This document shows positions 12,290 through 21,832 of a stretch of DNA of 64,000 nt, one piece after another (positions within the stretch are counted from its first letter, which is position 1; each line of letters starts with the position of its first letter). The notes under the pieces are model-generated. The model saw nothing but the letters and a program-made list of their open reading frames with translations, did not search any database and had not been told where the DNA came from. The position numbers and the translations under genes are program-made. The stretch lies in contig MBPM02000050.1 in assembly GCA_001695595.3 (NCBI GenBank), positions 186,001 to 250,000 of the forward strand. Reading direction: 5' to 3'. Origin of the DNA: Plasmopara viticola. Lineage: Eukaryota > Oomycota > Peronosporomycetes > Peronosporales > Peronosporaceae.

Positions 12290-13654
12290 TTATGCAGTAG
12301 CCGCAGCATCCTCTTCGTCTCGAGATTTCTGTACAAGCCGCCGCTGGCTTCCTAATTGGTGGGAGTACTCGACCATAAACCGATTAGAACCCACGCCAAA
12401 TACATCACCATGCATGAGGTAGCGACGACGGCTCTTCTTGCCACAGGAGCTAAGGCGGATTGCCGTGCCGTTCGTGCTGTGTAGATCTGTGATGAAGAAT
12501 CCATTGCCAAGGTACGAGATCACACTATGTCTACCTGAAATCGAGTCATCTTCAGTGATGCAAAGTGCGTTGCTCGAATGTCGGCCCAGTGTCACGGAAG
12601 TCTTGCCAATAGTCTGACGTATGCCAGTGAGAGGGCCATCGGTGAAAGCGATGCGGAGAAATGGCATGCCTGTTGTCATATTTTCATCAATTGCTGACAC
12701 TTCAAACTCGGTATCGCCTAACTTGACGCGATCGTCCAGATGCAGACGCTTAGGTGCACCCGGCTTGAGAAATACAAACGTTCCTGTTGTGCTGCCGAGG
12801 TCCTGTAAGTAATATTCCTTTTCCATTGGGTCATATTGAATTCGGAAGTGGAACCGACTCACATACGGATCGTCCGAAATGATCTGGTTGCTTTCATGTC
12901 GTCCACCTTGGGCGCCCTCTCGTGGGTGGAGCACGATCTTGCCGCGTAAGTCTTTGTTTCGGTTAGTGCGATTTATCTTGCCTTCTCCCTTGTCCTCAGT
13001 CATGCGACGACTGTATTTGCGCTTCTTGTCTAGGCTCGCGTTCCTGGCACAGTAGAGACTCCTCAAGCTAGGACAAAGACGCGGCTCAGGAGACAACGAG
13101 GACACAATGAGGAGGTCATTATTATCAATGTCCAGATCGCCGTCAGAACAACATTCAAAGTGGTTCATTGATCGATTATAGCGACGATGATGCTTACTGT
13201 GGCGCCGTGTTGGCTTGGCCTTGCGGTGTCGGAGTCGCCAGTTGCGTAGATGGTCTAAACAGTTGTAAATGCCGAGACTGGTAGTAACGCGACGCAACGG
13301 CGAGTGCAAATGGAAACGGCGCGAAAGCACTAACACACCGAGCCAGATTGCAAGCAAAACGATCACCAGCAGCCAGCGTAACCTGAAGACTAGATCAGAT
13401 AGCAAATGGTGTAATCCGTCAAAGTGTTTGCTGCTGATAGTAACGACTGTCGCGAGACTGTAAATTAGCTCGTCATTTACGCGCTGAGCATCGAGACTTT
13501 TAAAGTAAAGCGTTAGCTGAGTATGCATATAGGCCACGGACGCCACAATTGCTAATGAGTAAGCCGTCGCATGCAGCCAGTTCCAATGCAGTGAAGATTG
13601 CGATTGGTGGCGTGAGCTGCATCTGCGGGTTCGCGGAGCCGCTTCCATCTCCAT
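12290..13654 (-). CDS. Membrane protein with two C-terminal FHA domains
   Basis: About 454 aa. Two hydrophobic spans occupy the N-terminal third (around LHATAYSLAIVASVAYM and RWLLVIVLLAIWLGVLVLS). A basic, His/Arg-rich linker is followed by two FHA phosphothreonine-binding domains in tandem. The first contains SDDPYVSRFHFRI and DLGSTTGTFVF; the second contains VTLGRHSSNALCI, SISGRHSVISY and DLHSTNGT. The GR, S-R-H and N-G-T positions that bind phosphothreonine are present in the second domain; the first has T-G-T. The frame stays open upstream to 13966, but that would overlap the divergent ALG11 start, so ATG 13652-13654 (MEMEAAPRTRR) is chosen. The product probably sits in an endomembrane with FHA domains facing the cytosol; its role is unknown. 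Confidence 0.75.
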   Translation of the reverse strand: MEMEAAPRTRRCSSRHQSQSSLHWNWLHATAYSLAIVASVAYMHTQLTLYFKSLDAQRVNDELIYSLATVVTISSKHFDGLHHLLSDLVFRLRWLLVIVLLAIWLGVLVLSRRFHLHSPLRRVTTSLGIYNCLDHLRNWRLRHRKAKPTRRHSKHHRRYNRSMNHFECCSDGDLDIDNNDLLIVSSLSPEPRLCPSLRSLYCARNASLDKKRKYSRRMTEDKGEGKINRTNRNKDLRGKIVLHPREGAQGGRHESNQIISDDPYVSRFHFRIQYDPMEKEYYLQDLGSTTGTFVFLKPGAPKRLHLDDRVKLGDTEFEVSAIDENMTTGMPFLRIAFTDGPLTGIRQTIGKTSVTLGRHSSNALCITEDDSISGRHSVISYLGNGFFITDLHSTNGTAIRLSSCGKKSRRRYLMHGDVFGVGSNRFMVEYSHQLGSQRRLVQKSRDEEDAAATA

Positions 13655-13910
13655 GTGTCCACGTAATGGCTGCAAGAAAAATGAGACCGAGAAATCAAGC
13701 CGGTCTTCTCCTGTATAAGAAATTGCCCACCAAGACAATAATGAGACGTGAGGAAAGAGGCAGTAAGCGTCTAGCCAAGGTCGTGGTGATGACACTGCGG
13801 CAGTACGTAAGGTCGCATCAACGTCGCGCAATATGTGGTGCACATTAAAAAATACCACTTGTCCTAAAATTATAAAAAGAAATTTACAGTATACTGTATA
13901 CATACACAAG
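13655..13910. promoter_or_regulatory. Shared divergent promoter, FHA gene / ALG11
   Basis: 256 bp between two divergently transcribed ATGs. It contains a perfect 12-bp palindrome, ACAGTATACTGT, at 13886-13897, 14 bp before the ALG11 ATG. The palindrome could equally be chance in an AT-rich leader. Confidence 0.4.
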
Positions 13911-15371
13911 ATGGCGCTCCTCTTGTGGCTGCTACTGATCCTTCTGCTTGTCATCTCCGTCGCCATCTTCTATGTTCGTCGCTCCTTCACACTAACTCGT
14001 AATGCCACGCTTAACGATACCCCTCACACCATAACTATCGGTGTCTTCCATCCATACGCCAACGGCGGCGGTGGTGGCGAGCGCGTGCTCTACTGCGCGC
14101 TACTCGCGTTTGTGCATCATTATCATAAATCAGGCGTCAATGTCCGCATCTTGTTGTATACAGGAGACGACGGGCTCTCGGCCGCAGAGCTAGTAGCCAG
14201 AGCCGCCAATGACTTTAACCTACCGGAGCTTCAAACGTTGCATGTGGAGCGTCATGTGACGCTTGTGCCATTGGCCAGTCGCGAGATTCTCGATCCCAGT
14301 CGCTACCCAAGCTTTACGTTACTGTGGCAGAGTCTAGCGCATATCCGTCTGGCACTGGAAGCCGTGCAACAAAGCTCCAAACGGGGATTGTACCCACAGG
14401 TGTGGGCGGATACTACTGGTTGCCCGTTCTCCTACGTCGTGGCAAGTCTTCTCTATGCTTGTACCGTCATAGCATACGTGCATTACCCAATGATTTCGAC
14501 TGATATGATCTCGAAAGTGCAGCGCCGGAATGCAGAATTCAACAACGATGCTACCATTGCAGCAAGTGCCTCGAGATCCATAGCCAAGTCCATTTATTAC
14601 CGCCTTTTTGCCAAATTCTACAGCTTAGTGGGTAAATACTGCACGGACGTGGTGATGGTGAACTCAACTTGGACGTACAATCACATAAAGCAGCTGTGGG
14701 GAAAAGCGCCGACGATCGTGTACCCTCCCTGTGGAGCCATGCAAGAGTATATGGGCTTTAGTCTTGAAAATCGGGATCTCATTGCCCTCTCGGTGTCTCA
14801 ATTTCGACCCGAAAAGAATCAGCTATTGCAATTGCAGTCAATGCAAGTGTTACTGACGCAGTATGCAGAGCAAATGACGACCAAGTTTAGCGACTTTCGA
14901 CTCGTGTTACTGGGAAGCTGCCGCAATGCCGATGACGAAGCTCGTGTCGAGACACTTAAGATGCAGGCCAAAGAGTTAAAGATTGCAGACCGAGTAGAAT
15001 TTGTGGTGAATGCGAGTTTTGCCGAGCTCAAACGATATCTCGCCAAGAGCTCCATCGGCATTCACACGATGTATAACGAGCACTTTGGAATCAGCATTGT
15101 AGAGATGATGGCTGCAGGTATCCTCGTCGTTGCGAACAACTCGGGGGGCCCCAAGGCTGACATTGTAAAGCCTGGGACTGGGTGTTTGGCGCTGACAGCC
15201 GACGAGTATGCCGCCAAGATGCTGGTATTATTGGAAAAATCCGCGGCGGAATCGGCTGAGATGCGATCTGCAGCACGCAGGTCTTCGTTACGGTTTTCAG
15301 ATAAAGAGTTCGGTGAGCAATTTATAGCAGCGATTAGCGAAAACCTTGTATCCTTTAATCGACCAATATAG
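13911..15371 (+). CDS. ALG11: GDP-Man:Man3GlcNAc2-PP-dolichol alpha-1,2-mannosyltransferase
   Basis: ER enzyme that adds the fourth and fifth mannoses to the lipid-linked oligosaccharide on the cytosolic face, in N-glycosylation. 486 aa, single exon. It has an N-terminal membrane anchor (LLLWLLLILLLVISVAIFYV), then the ALG11 N-terminal glycosyltransferase domain with GVFHPYANGGGGGERVLYCA. HYPMISTDMI, SQFRPEKNQ and the GT4 E-x7-E region NEHFGISIVEMMAAG follow. Length matches the family (about 450-500). An upstream in-frame ATG at 13833 would add 26 polar residues before the anchor, so 13911 is preferred. Confidence 0.93.
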   Translation: MALLLWLLLILLLVISVAIFYVRRSFTLTRNATLNDTPHTITIGVFHPYANGGGGGERVLYCALLAFVHHYHKSGVNVRILLYTGDDGLSAAELVARAANDFNLPELQTLHVERHVTLVPLASREILDPSRYPSFTLLWQSLAHIRLALEAVQQSSKRGLYPQVWADTTGCPFSYVVASLLYACTVIAYVHYPMISTDMISKVQRRNAEFNNDATIAASASRSIAKSIYYRLFAKFYSLVGKYCTDVVMVNSTWTYNHIKQLWGKAPTIVYPPCGAMQEYMGFSLENRDLIALSVSQFRPEKNQLLQLQSMQVLLTQYAEQMTTKFSDFRLVLLGSCRNADDEARVETLKMQAKELKIADRVEFVVNASFAELKRYLAKSSIGIHTMYNEHFGISIVEMMAAGILVVANNSGGPKADIVKPGTGCLALTADEYAAKMLVLLEKSAAESAEMRSAARRSSLRFSDKEFGEQFIAAISENLVSFNRPI

Positions 15372-15705
15372 AAAAACATGTGGCTGCAGTGCATTGTATA
15401 GAAAGTTGATGCTTAGGACTTGTCCTACACCAACTGACCCATCTCTGGTGTCAATACGGTTTTAAGGTTTTTTGCTTGCTCTGACTTATCATGTCGAATG
15501 CATCTATTTACGGTGGGGTTTCGCTCTAATTGATAATGGAAAGGTCACAGCACAAGAAGGAGAAACGGCCGTCTCTTTGTGGGCATTAAGATTGATTAGG
15601 CGCGCGACTGTAGAGTATCATTTCCACTTTGGAAGCTTTATCGAAGTCGAGGAAACAGTGGGTAGAGAGACGAGTCTGACAAACGAGTAAACTCGAGCAA
15701 CCACC
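15372..15705. other. Intergenic/leader, 334 bp
   Basis: Spacer between ALG11 and the P-type ATPase. A 72-codon frame at 15472-15690 lacks any recognisable feature. I see nothing else in it. Confidence 0.5.
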
Positions 15706-18700
15706 ATGCCGGGATCAACTAGCCGAGACTCGCATCCTCGGTTGTCTTCTGCAGATATTGTGGCGGTGACAACCGAAATGCGTTTACGGCAACAAGGGCG
15801 AAAGAATCGAGCGTTAAAACCGAAAGATGAGACGGATGACGCGAAACGCGAGCTTGTTATGGAGGAGCACAAACAGAGTCCCGCCGAGATTTTTGCCGAC
15901 TTGGGTTCGGACCCGGTCAACGTAAGCTTCTTACATTGTTTTAAAAGCCTGTAGAGGTAAATCTGAGTTCTGACTCGTCGTGGTCGTTGGTTATTCTTTC
16001 AGGGCATGACCCAACATGACGTTCAGGGTCGTCTCGAGTCGGATGGGTTGAATCGATTGACGCCGCCTAAGCAAACCCCAGAGATTATCAAGTACATTCG
16101 TGAACTGACGGGCTTGTTCAGTCTCTTATTGTGGGTCGGCGGTGCACTTTGCCTTATCATATATGGTTTGCAGGGTGACCCTAACAATCTGTACCTTGGT
16201 ATCGTACTTTTTTTGGTGGTGATTATCACTGGCACGTTCTCGTACTTTCAAAACGCAAAGTCGTCTAACCTCATGGAGTCATTCAAGCAAATGATGCCTA
16301 CGGTCACGACGGTGATTCGAGAAGGAAAGTCGCAGAAAATTGACGCGACACAGCTTGTGCGGGGCGACGTGATCTTATTGAAAGGTGGCGACAAAGTACC
16401 GGCTGATATCCGCGTGCTGGAATGTTCTGATGATCTCACAGTGGATAATTCATGTTTGACCGGCGAACCCGAACCGTTGAAACGAGTACCTGATTGCACT
16501 GATGAAAATCCACTCGAGACGAAGAACTTGTGCTTCTTTGGTACGTTCATTCCTCAAGGCTCCGGCAAGGGTGTTGTCGTGCGAGTGGGGGACAAGACGG
16601 TCATGGGACGTATCGCAAAACTAGCGACTACAACTGGACAGAACATGACGCCCATTGCTCGCGAAATTAACCATTTTGTCCACATCATTGCAGTCGTGGC
16701 CGTGGTCATTGGTGTCATTTTCTTTATCATTGGTGTCTTTCTCAAAACCGATATCGTCACAAATGTGGTGTTTATGATTGGCATTATCGTTGCGAATGTC
16801 CCGGAAGGGCTGCTGGCGACAGTGACGGTTTGCTTAAGTCTTGCTGCAAATCGCATGGCGCACAAGTCGGTGCTTGTCAAGAATCTGGAAGGTGTTGAGA
16901 CATTGGGGTCTACGAGCTGCATATGCTCCGACAAGACTGGCACACTGACACAGAATGTCATGACAGTGGCTCACGTGGTCTATGACAACAAAATTTTCGA
17001 CGCTGAATGCTCGATCACGCCAGTAGGAAATTACGACCTCAAGTCTCCATCTTTTCAAGCGCTGCAGCGGTGTGCAACCGTGTGCAACAATGCTGTCTTC
17101 GATGAAGACTCGAAATATGAAAAAGTAGTTGGTTCCGACGGACTAGCTGCACGCGGCAAACGAAAGCCTTTTAAGGAAACGGTCTCGATGGGCAACGGAT
17201 TGACTTTGGAGAAAGTGGCGTGGGATACCATTGGTGATGCATCAGAGTCTGCTATGATCAAGTTCTGCCACGACAAGAAGGATATCATTGAATACCGTGA
17301 GGAAAATATGAAGATTAAGGAAGTGCCGTTCAACTCGAAAAACAAATACCAATTGTCGTTGCACAAGCAAGACAATGATGATAGCAAACCGATTCTGATG
17401 GTGATGAAGGGCGCTCCCGAGCGTATTACAGCGCGCTGTGGATCGGTCTTGATTGAAGGCCAAGAGGTTCCTATGACCCCCGAGCGTCTTGCTGAAGTTG
17501 AGGCTGCGCAGCTTGATTTGTCTAAGAAGGGCATGCGTGTGCTTGGATTTGCTCAAAAGATTCTTGATCCCGATATCTACCCCGCAAATTACGAGTTTAG
17601 TACCGACAATCCCAACTTTCCTCTTGGTGAGAAAGATGTTGATTATAATGTGACCCCGAAACCGGACTTGAAGGTCGAAGAACCGTTATGCTTCATTGGT
17701 TTGATGGCGTTGATTGATCCTCCGCGTCCTGAAGTGCCGATCGCCGTAGCGAAGTGCAAGACGGCAGGTATTCGTGTGATTATGGTCACTGGGGACCACC
17801 CCATCACTGCCAAAGCCATTGCACACAAAGTCGGTATTCTGTGGGGACCTACGTGTGAAGACATTGAAGAAGACAACAAGGAACGTGGGTTTCAAGAGGG
17901 CGACAATGGATGGATTGACCCGAAAACGGCGCCGGCCATTGTCGTGCCCGGGTGGACGATTAGTATGGACACTCCGGAAGAGGAATGGGATCGCATCCTC
18001 GATCACAGACAGATTGTGTTTGCGCGAACGTCTCCCCAGCAAAAGCTCATCATTGTTGAGAACTGTCAACGTCGCAAGGAGATTGTCGCAGTAACGGGTG
18101 ATGGGGTCAATGATTCGCCAGCTCTAAAAAAGGCGGACATTGGGATTGCAATGGGTATTATGGGCTCTGCTGTGTCAAAAGAGGCCGCTGACATGATCCT
18201 CTTGGATGACAATTTTGCCTCAATTGTGTGTGGTGTTGAAGAGGGACGAATTATCTTTGATAATCTAAAGAAGTCCATCGCTTATGCTCTAGCTGCCAAC
18301 ATCCCAGAGTTGGTGCCATTCCTGCTGTACGCTACAGTCCGCTTGCCGCTCCCGCTTACGACTGTCTTAATGCTTTTGATTTGTCTTGGTACCGATATGG
18401 TTCCTTCGATTGCTATGGCGTATGAAGGCGCTGAGAATGACATCATGTTGCGTGCTCCACGAAATGCAGAAGTTGAGCATTTGGTGACAAAGAAGCTGAT
18501 ATTCTTTGCGTACGCGTTGGTTGGTATCATCGAGGCTGGTGCTGGTATGTTTACTTTTCTAGCCGTGATGAATGATTTCGGCTATGCGCCAAAGATCCTG
18601 CCCAATCTCGGCTTCTACGATCGTTTCGGAAAGCAAGTTTTGTGGTGTCAAACAAAAGGTGGCCGCTATTGCACTGCCGGTGGCAAGTTCAAAAAAGATG

Positions 18701-19818
18701 GCAAGTTGATTCCTCTCGGTGCCACTACGGGCAACGATATGGGGATCCCTGATTGCCAAGACGAGTATGACGACAAGATACCAGCTGGAGGTGATCTCTT
18801 TGATGCTCACATTTTCTACGATTCGACAGGGGGCGGCAAAGCGACTGATTGCCAATTTCCATTGCAAAATCTCGAGACTGATGCGACAAAGCCGACTGAC
18901 TACGAACGCACGGATCCCAAGACTTTTGGGGCCTACACGTCGACCCCTGTCGTGACGTTTCAGTCCATGGAAGCTGCTTGGCGTAATGGGTATCGCCCAT
19001 ACTATCCGATGGCAGCACGCCGCTCGTCCTTTTTCGACATGGGATGGTTTGCCTTCGAAACAACTCAGACCGGTCCTCCCGGTCTTGTCACGAGCATTTC
19101 CCAGAAAATTTTCAGCTCCTTTCAACCTCTGGCAGTCTGGGCCATAACTGACAGCGCAACATTAGGAAGTGAAGTGTCAGCTCTAGGTGGAGCTCGTGAC
19201 GCTTTTGGGGACACAGAAGTTACTCTCGTGGGAGCCACGGGCAAACTTACAACCACCAAGTTCTCGCTCTCTGATGACAAATCATACAAGGTGGGCAAGA
19301 GCTTTGAAAAGATTAAAAAGGCGGATGGGACGGACCCGTGCAGTGGAGACCAGTGTCTACTGGACTATCATGCTGGGTTTACGCGTCGTGACGAGGACGG
19401 GAAGGCTTACGTGAACATCATGTCTCGCATGATGCAGTACAGTGCCTTGTCCGTCTCGCAAACGGCGTTCTTTGTCGCTGTGGTGGAGATGCAGTGGGCC
19501 AACGTCATGATTTGTAAAACGCGGTACCTATCGATCGTGACGCAGGGAATGATGAACAGTGTGCTCAACTTTGGTCTCATGTTTGAATTCATGCTGAGCG
19601 CAGTCATTGCGTACGCTGGTTTCACACACACTGTGCTCGATACGGAGAGCATTCGTTTAGTCCATTGGTTCCCCGCGCTTCCGTTCTCCGTCTTTTTATT
19701 CTTGGTGGACGAAGGACGTAAGTTCCTCATGCGCTCCACTTCGCGCAGCGTCATTCGCAAAGACACTGGTCAAATGGTCCGCTATCCTGGCTGGCTTGAA
19801 GTTAACACGTACTACTAG
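15706..19818 (+). CDS. Type IIC P-type ATPase (Na,K-ATPase alpha-like) with expanded M7-M8 loop
   Basis: Plasma-membrane cation pump, 1343 aa. Exon 1 is 15706-15921 and exon 2 is 16003-19818; the 81-bp intron starts GTAAGC, ends TTTCAG and is phase 0. Motifs: phosphorylation site CSDKTGTLTQNVM (Asp382), hinge MVTGDHPITAKA and TGDGVNDSPALKKADIGIAMG, M4 VANVPEGLLATVT, and a C-terminus ending GWLEVNTYY like animal alpha subunits. Oddities compared with animal Na,K-ATPase: actuator TGES reads TGEP, the M5 Ser (pig S775) is Ala837, the M6 Asp (D804) is Cys866 in ICLGTDMVP, and the M8 Asp (D926) is Asn1239 in QWANVMICKTR. M4 Glu, M5 Asn838 and Glu841, and the second M6 Asp are kept. The M7-M8 external loop is about 290 residues versus about 40 in animals. 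The transported ion is therefore uncertain. Confidence 0.92.
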
Positions 19819-20103
19819 ACCAGAGGAACGCTTGACTGTTGATGCGACACGGAGCAAGTAGTGCAGGCAGTCATAACGTCAATTTTCTATCATTTACATA
19901 GCTCTTTCGATAGTTCAGCCAGAATAGCGACAGCATGTGTTTAACACATTAATCCGCTAAGGTGTTCGTATTAAAATGTAGCGCTGCTACTAAATTGTTG
20001 TTGTTTAGCGCTTTCTTCGATAAATAAGTATTCAGCGAGTATAGAGAATTATTCCTTTTAGGCTCTATTGTAAGTATGGTGGACAAGACCATCAGAAAAA
20101 ATA

Positions 20104-20989
20104 ATGCCACAAAGCAGTTGCGGGGCATGCCAAGCTCCGAATAAGACCTTGTCTCGCTGTTCTCAGTGTAAATGGACTGCATACTGCTCCAGGTCGTGCC
20201 AGATTGACGATTGGAAGACTGGGCATCGTCAATTATGTGTAAAGCTGAAAGTGTGTATGCGATTTCGGGACCTAGAACGGCAGTGGTGGGCGACACGACC
20301 GGTAGACGAGCTGCAGACGTTTGTGATACAGTCAGGACTACAGCCTGAATCAATGGCTTTCTTTGGAGAAGTCTTGTTTCTACTTCTCGGTCTCAAGCCG
20401 TGCGTGCTGCTATCGAACTTGCCTCCGATGTGGCGTCATAGTTTTGCAACCAATGTGGTCCTCGCGAGTGGCCTATTGAGGTCAGAATCGTCACTTACCA
20501 CATCTTCATCAATAGCGCTGTATGTAGTTGGCACTCGACTGGAGACGCCAGCAAAGTACGAGCTGACGAGTGACCTCGTGTTGGGCAATGTGACGCACGG
20601 CGAGTTTGCATTGGTAGAGCCGACACTTCGTCTTGGTGCAGTGAATGAGGATACGCGACTAGCTAGGACAGACGTGGCTGTGTTGGAAGAAGTGCAAGAA
20701 AATGTTTTGGCTCGCGTTTTAGATTACCCTGTAGCGTTGAGTGAGTGCACAGAAGTCGCACTTATGCTTGAGGTAAAGAAATGTAATCTCAATCAGGACT
20801 ACTTGACAGGCTTACTTTTATTAACTGCAGGTTGGCTACTTCCTCGAAGAGCAGCAAGGACGTGTCCTACTGACGTCGTACTATGCCATGGCGACAGCTC
20901 CGCACATGCAGCGCATACAGTTGCATTTTCAGCGATATCGAGCATGTTGCGCAGGACTTCAGCTCACACTACAGACATCGAACGTATAA
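20104..20989 (+). CDS. MYND-type zinc-finger protein, two exons
   Basis: 275 aa. Exon 1 is 20104-20772 and exon 2 is 20831-20989; the 58-bp intron runs from GAG|GTAAAG to ACTGCAG, phase 0. The N-terminal MYND finger (about residues 5-47) has the C-x2-C...C-x2-C...C-x3-C...H-x3-C pattern: CGACQAPNKTLSRC, CSQCKWTAYCSRSCQ and HRQLC. The rest contains no further domain I recognise. Reading through the intron gives a 312-aa alternative, but the spliced tail (GYFLEEQQGRVLLTSYY...) looks far more protein-like. MYND domains usually bind proline-rich partners, and the family includes chromatin regulators. Function here is unknown. Confidence 0.78.
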
Positions 20990-21119
20990 ATGGTAATGTC
21001 GATGAAACACTTGAGATCGGCAAGATGATGGAAGACGAATGAGAGTCTTTCATTTAAAGTACCAGCAGTGCAAAGTAGAGGCACTACTACATGACGAGAG
21101 TGAGCGCGCTTTCTTCACA

Positions 21120-21497
21120 CTAGCTGTGCGTTTGTGCCAGCGTACGCAGATACTTTCCGATCTCTCTGGCTTCCCTCTTAATCTCGAGTAGTCTCTCAGT
21201 TGTTTCAAGCCACAACATTTTCGCACGTGCGCGGTCTACGGCTGTCAACTTGCGTCGCATAATATCATTGTTAGAACGTACTCTTGTCACTTAAGACGCT
21301 TCAATTCTCTTTGGAAACGCAGACCGTGTCGCTTTGTAAAGCGCAATAGCTAACCGACCGATAGATTATGGGTCAGATTTAATGGTGTTGCGTAATTCTT
21401 TCGCGCAAAAGCATCCACATCATCTGCGGCTCTCAGCGCTTACACGACACAAAGTTGCAAGGAATGTAGTGGACAATGTGGCCACTCGTCCTGTCAT
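21120..21497 (-). pseudogene. Possible LYR-motif (Complex1_LYR) gene with an in-frame stop
   Basis: The minus-strand frame 21349 to 21120 reads IALYKATRSAFPKRIEAS, then TAA at 21293-21291, then VTRVRSNNDIMRRKLTAVD and KMLWLETTERLLEIKREARE. The ALYK-x-FPKR start and the amphipathic helix with a spaced Leu/Glu pattern resemble LYR proteins (small mitochondrial Fe-S and complex-assembly factors). An upstream exon 21446-21497 (MTGRVATLSTTFLATLC) could join at an AG ending at 21350. Coding character continues across the single stop in the same frame, suggesting a nonsense mutation, a sequencing error or an unrecognised mini-intron. A shorter live gene starting at the Met of MRRKLTAVD is also possible. 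Family assignment is tentative. Confidence 0.3.
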
Positions 21498-21804
21498 TTA
21501 GTTGCTCTCAAAGCTGTCGCTGTTGCGTAGTCAAACATCCTTTCATTTCTATTTCTGATTCTTTAATGCTCGAAAGTGTCAGAACTGATGCTGGAAGATC
21601 ACCCTACTGCTAAACCTGCGTCGCGGCATATGCTTTATTGAGATCCAGCAGGGATGTTTCACTTGTTCTTTGTATGCATGGCAGAGGCGGGTGGGCTGTG
21701 GGGCAGACTAGGCACAACTCGACGCCACCATCTCTGGTACAGGTTACGGGATTGAACCACTGTATCCATCCGGCCGGCAGTTTTTTCTCAAGCGCCGTTG
21801 ATCG

Positions 21805-21811
21805 TCACTCT
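21805..21811 (+). promoter_or_regulatory. Initiator-like element before giant coiled-coil gene
   Basis: TCACTCT matches the oomycete initiator consensus YCAYTYY and is followed by a T-rich stretch. It lies 21 bp before ATG 21833. It supports that ATG over the frame that stays open further upstream. Confidence 0.4.
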
Positions 21812-21832
21812 GTCTTTGGTTTCCTTGCCGTC

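Noticed and set aside
13655..13966. 104-codon N-terminal extension of the FHA protein
   Set aside because: Would overlap the divergent ALG11 promoter and start; the extension has no recognisable feature.
19949..20353. 134-codon minus-strand frame
   Set aside because: Antisense shadow of the MYND gene.
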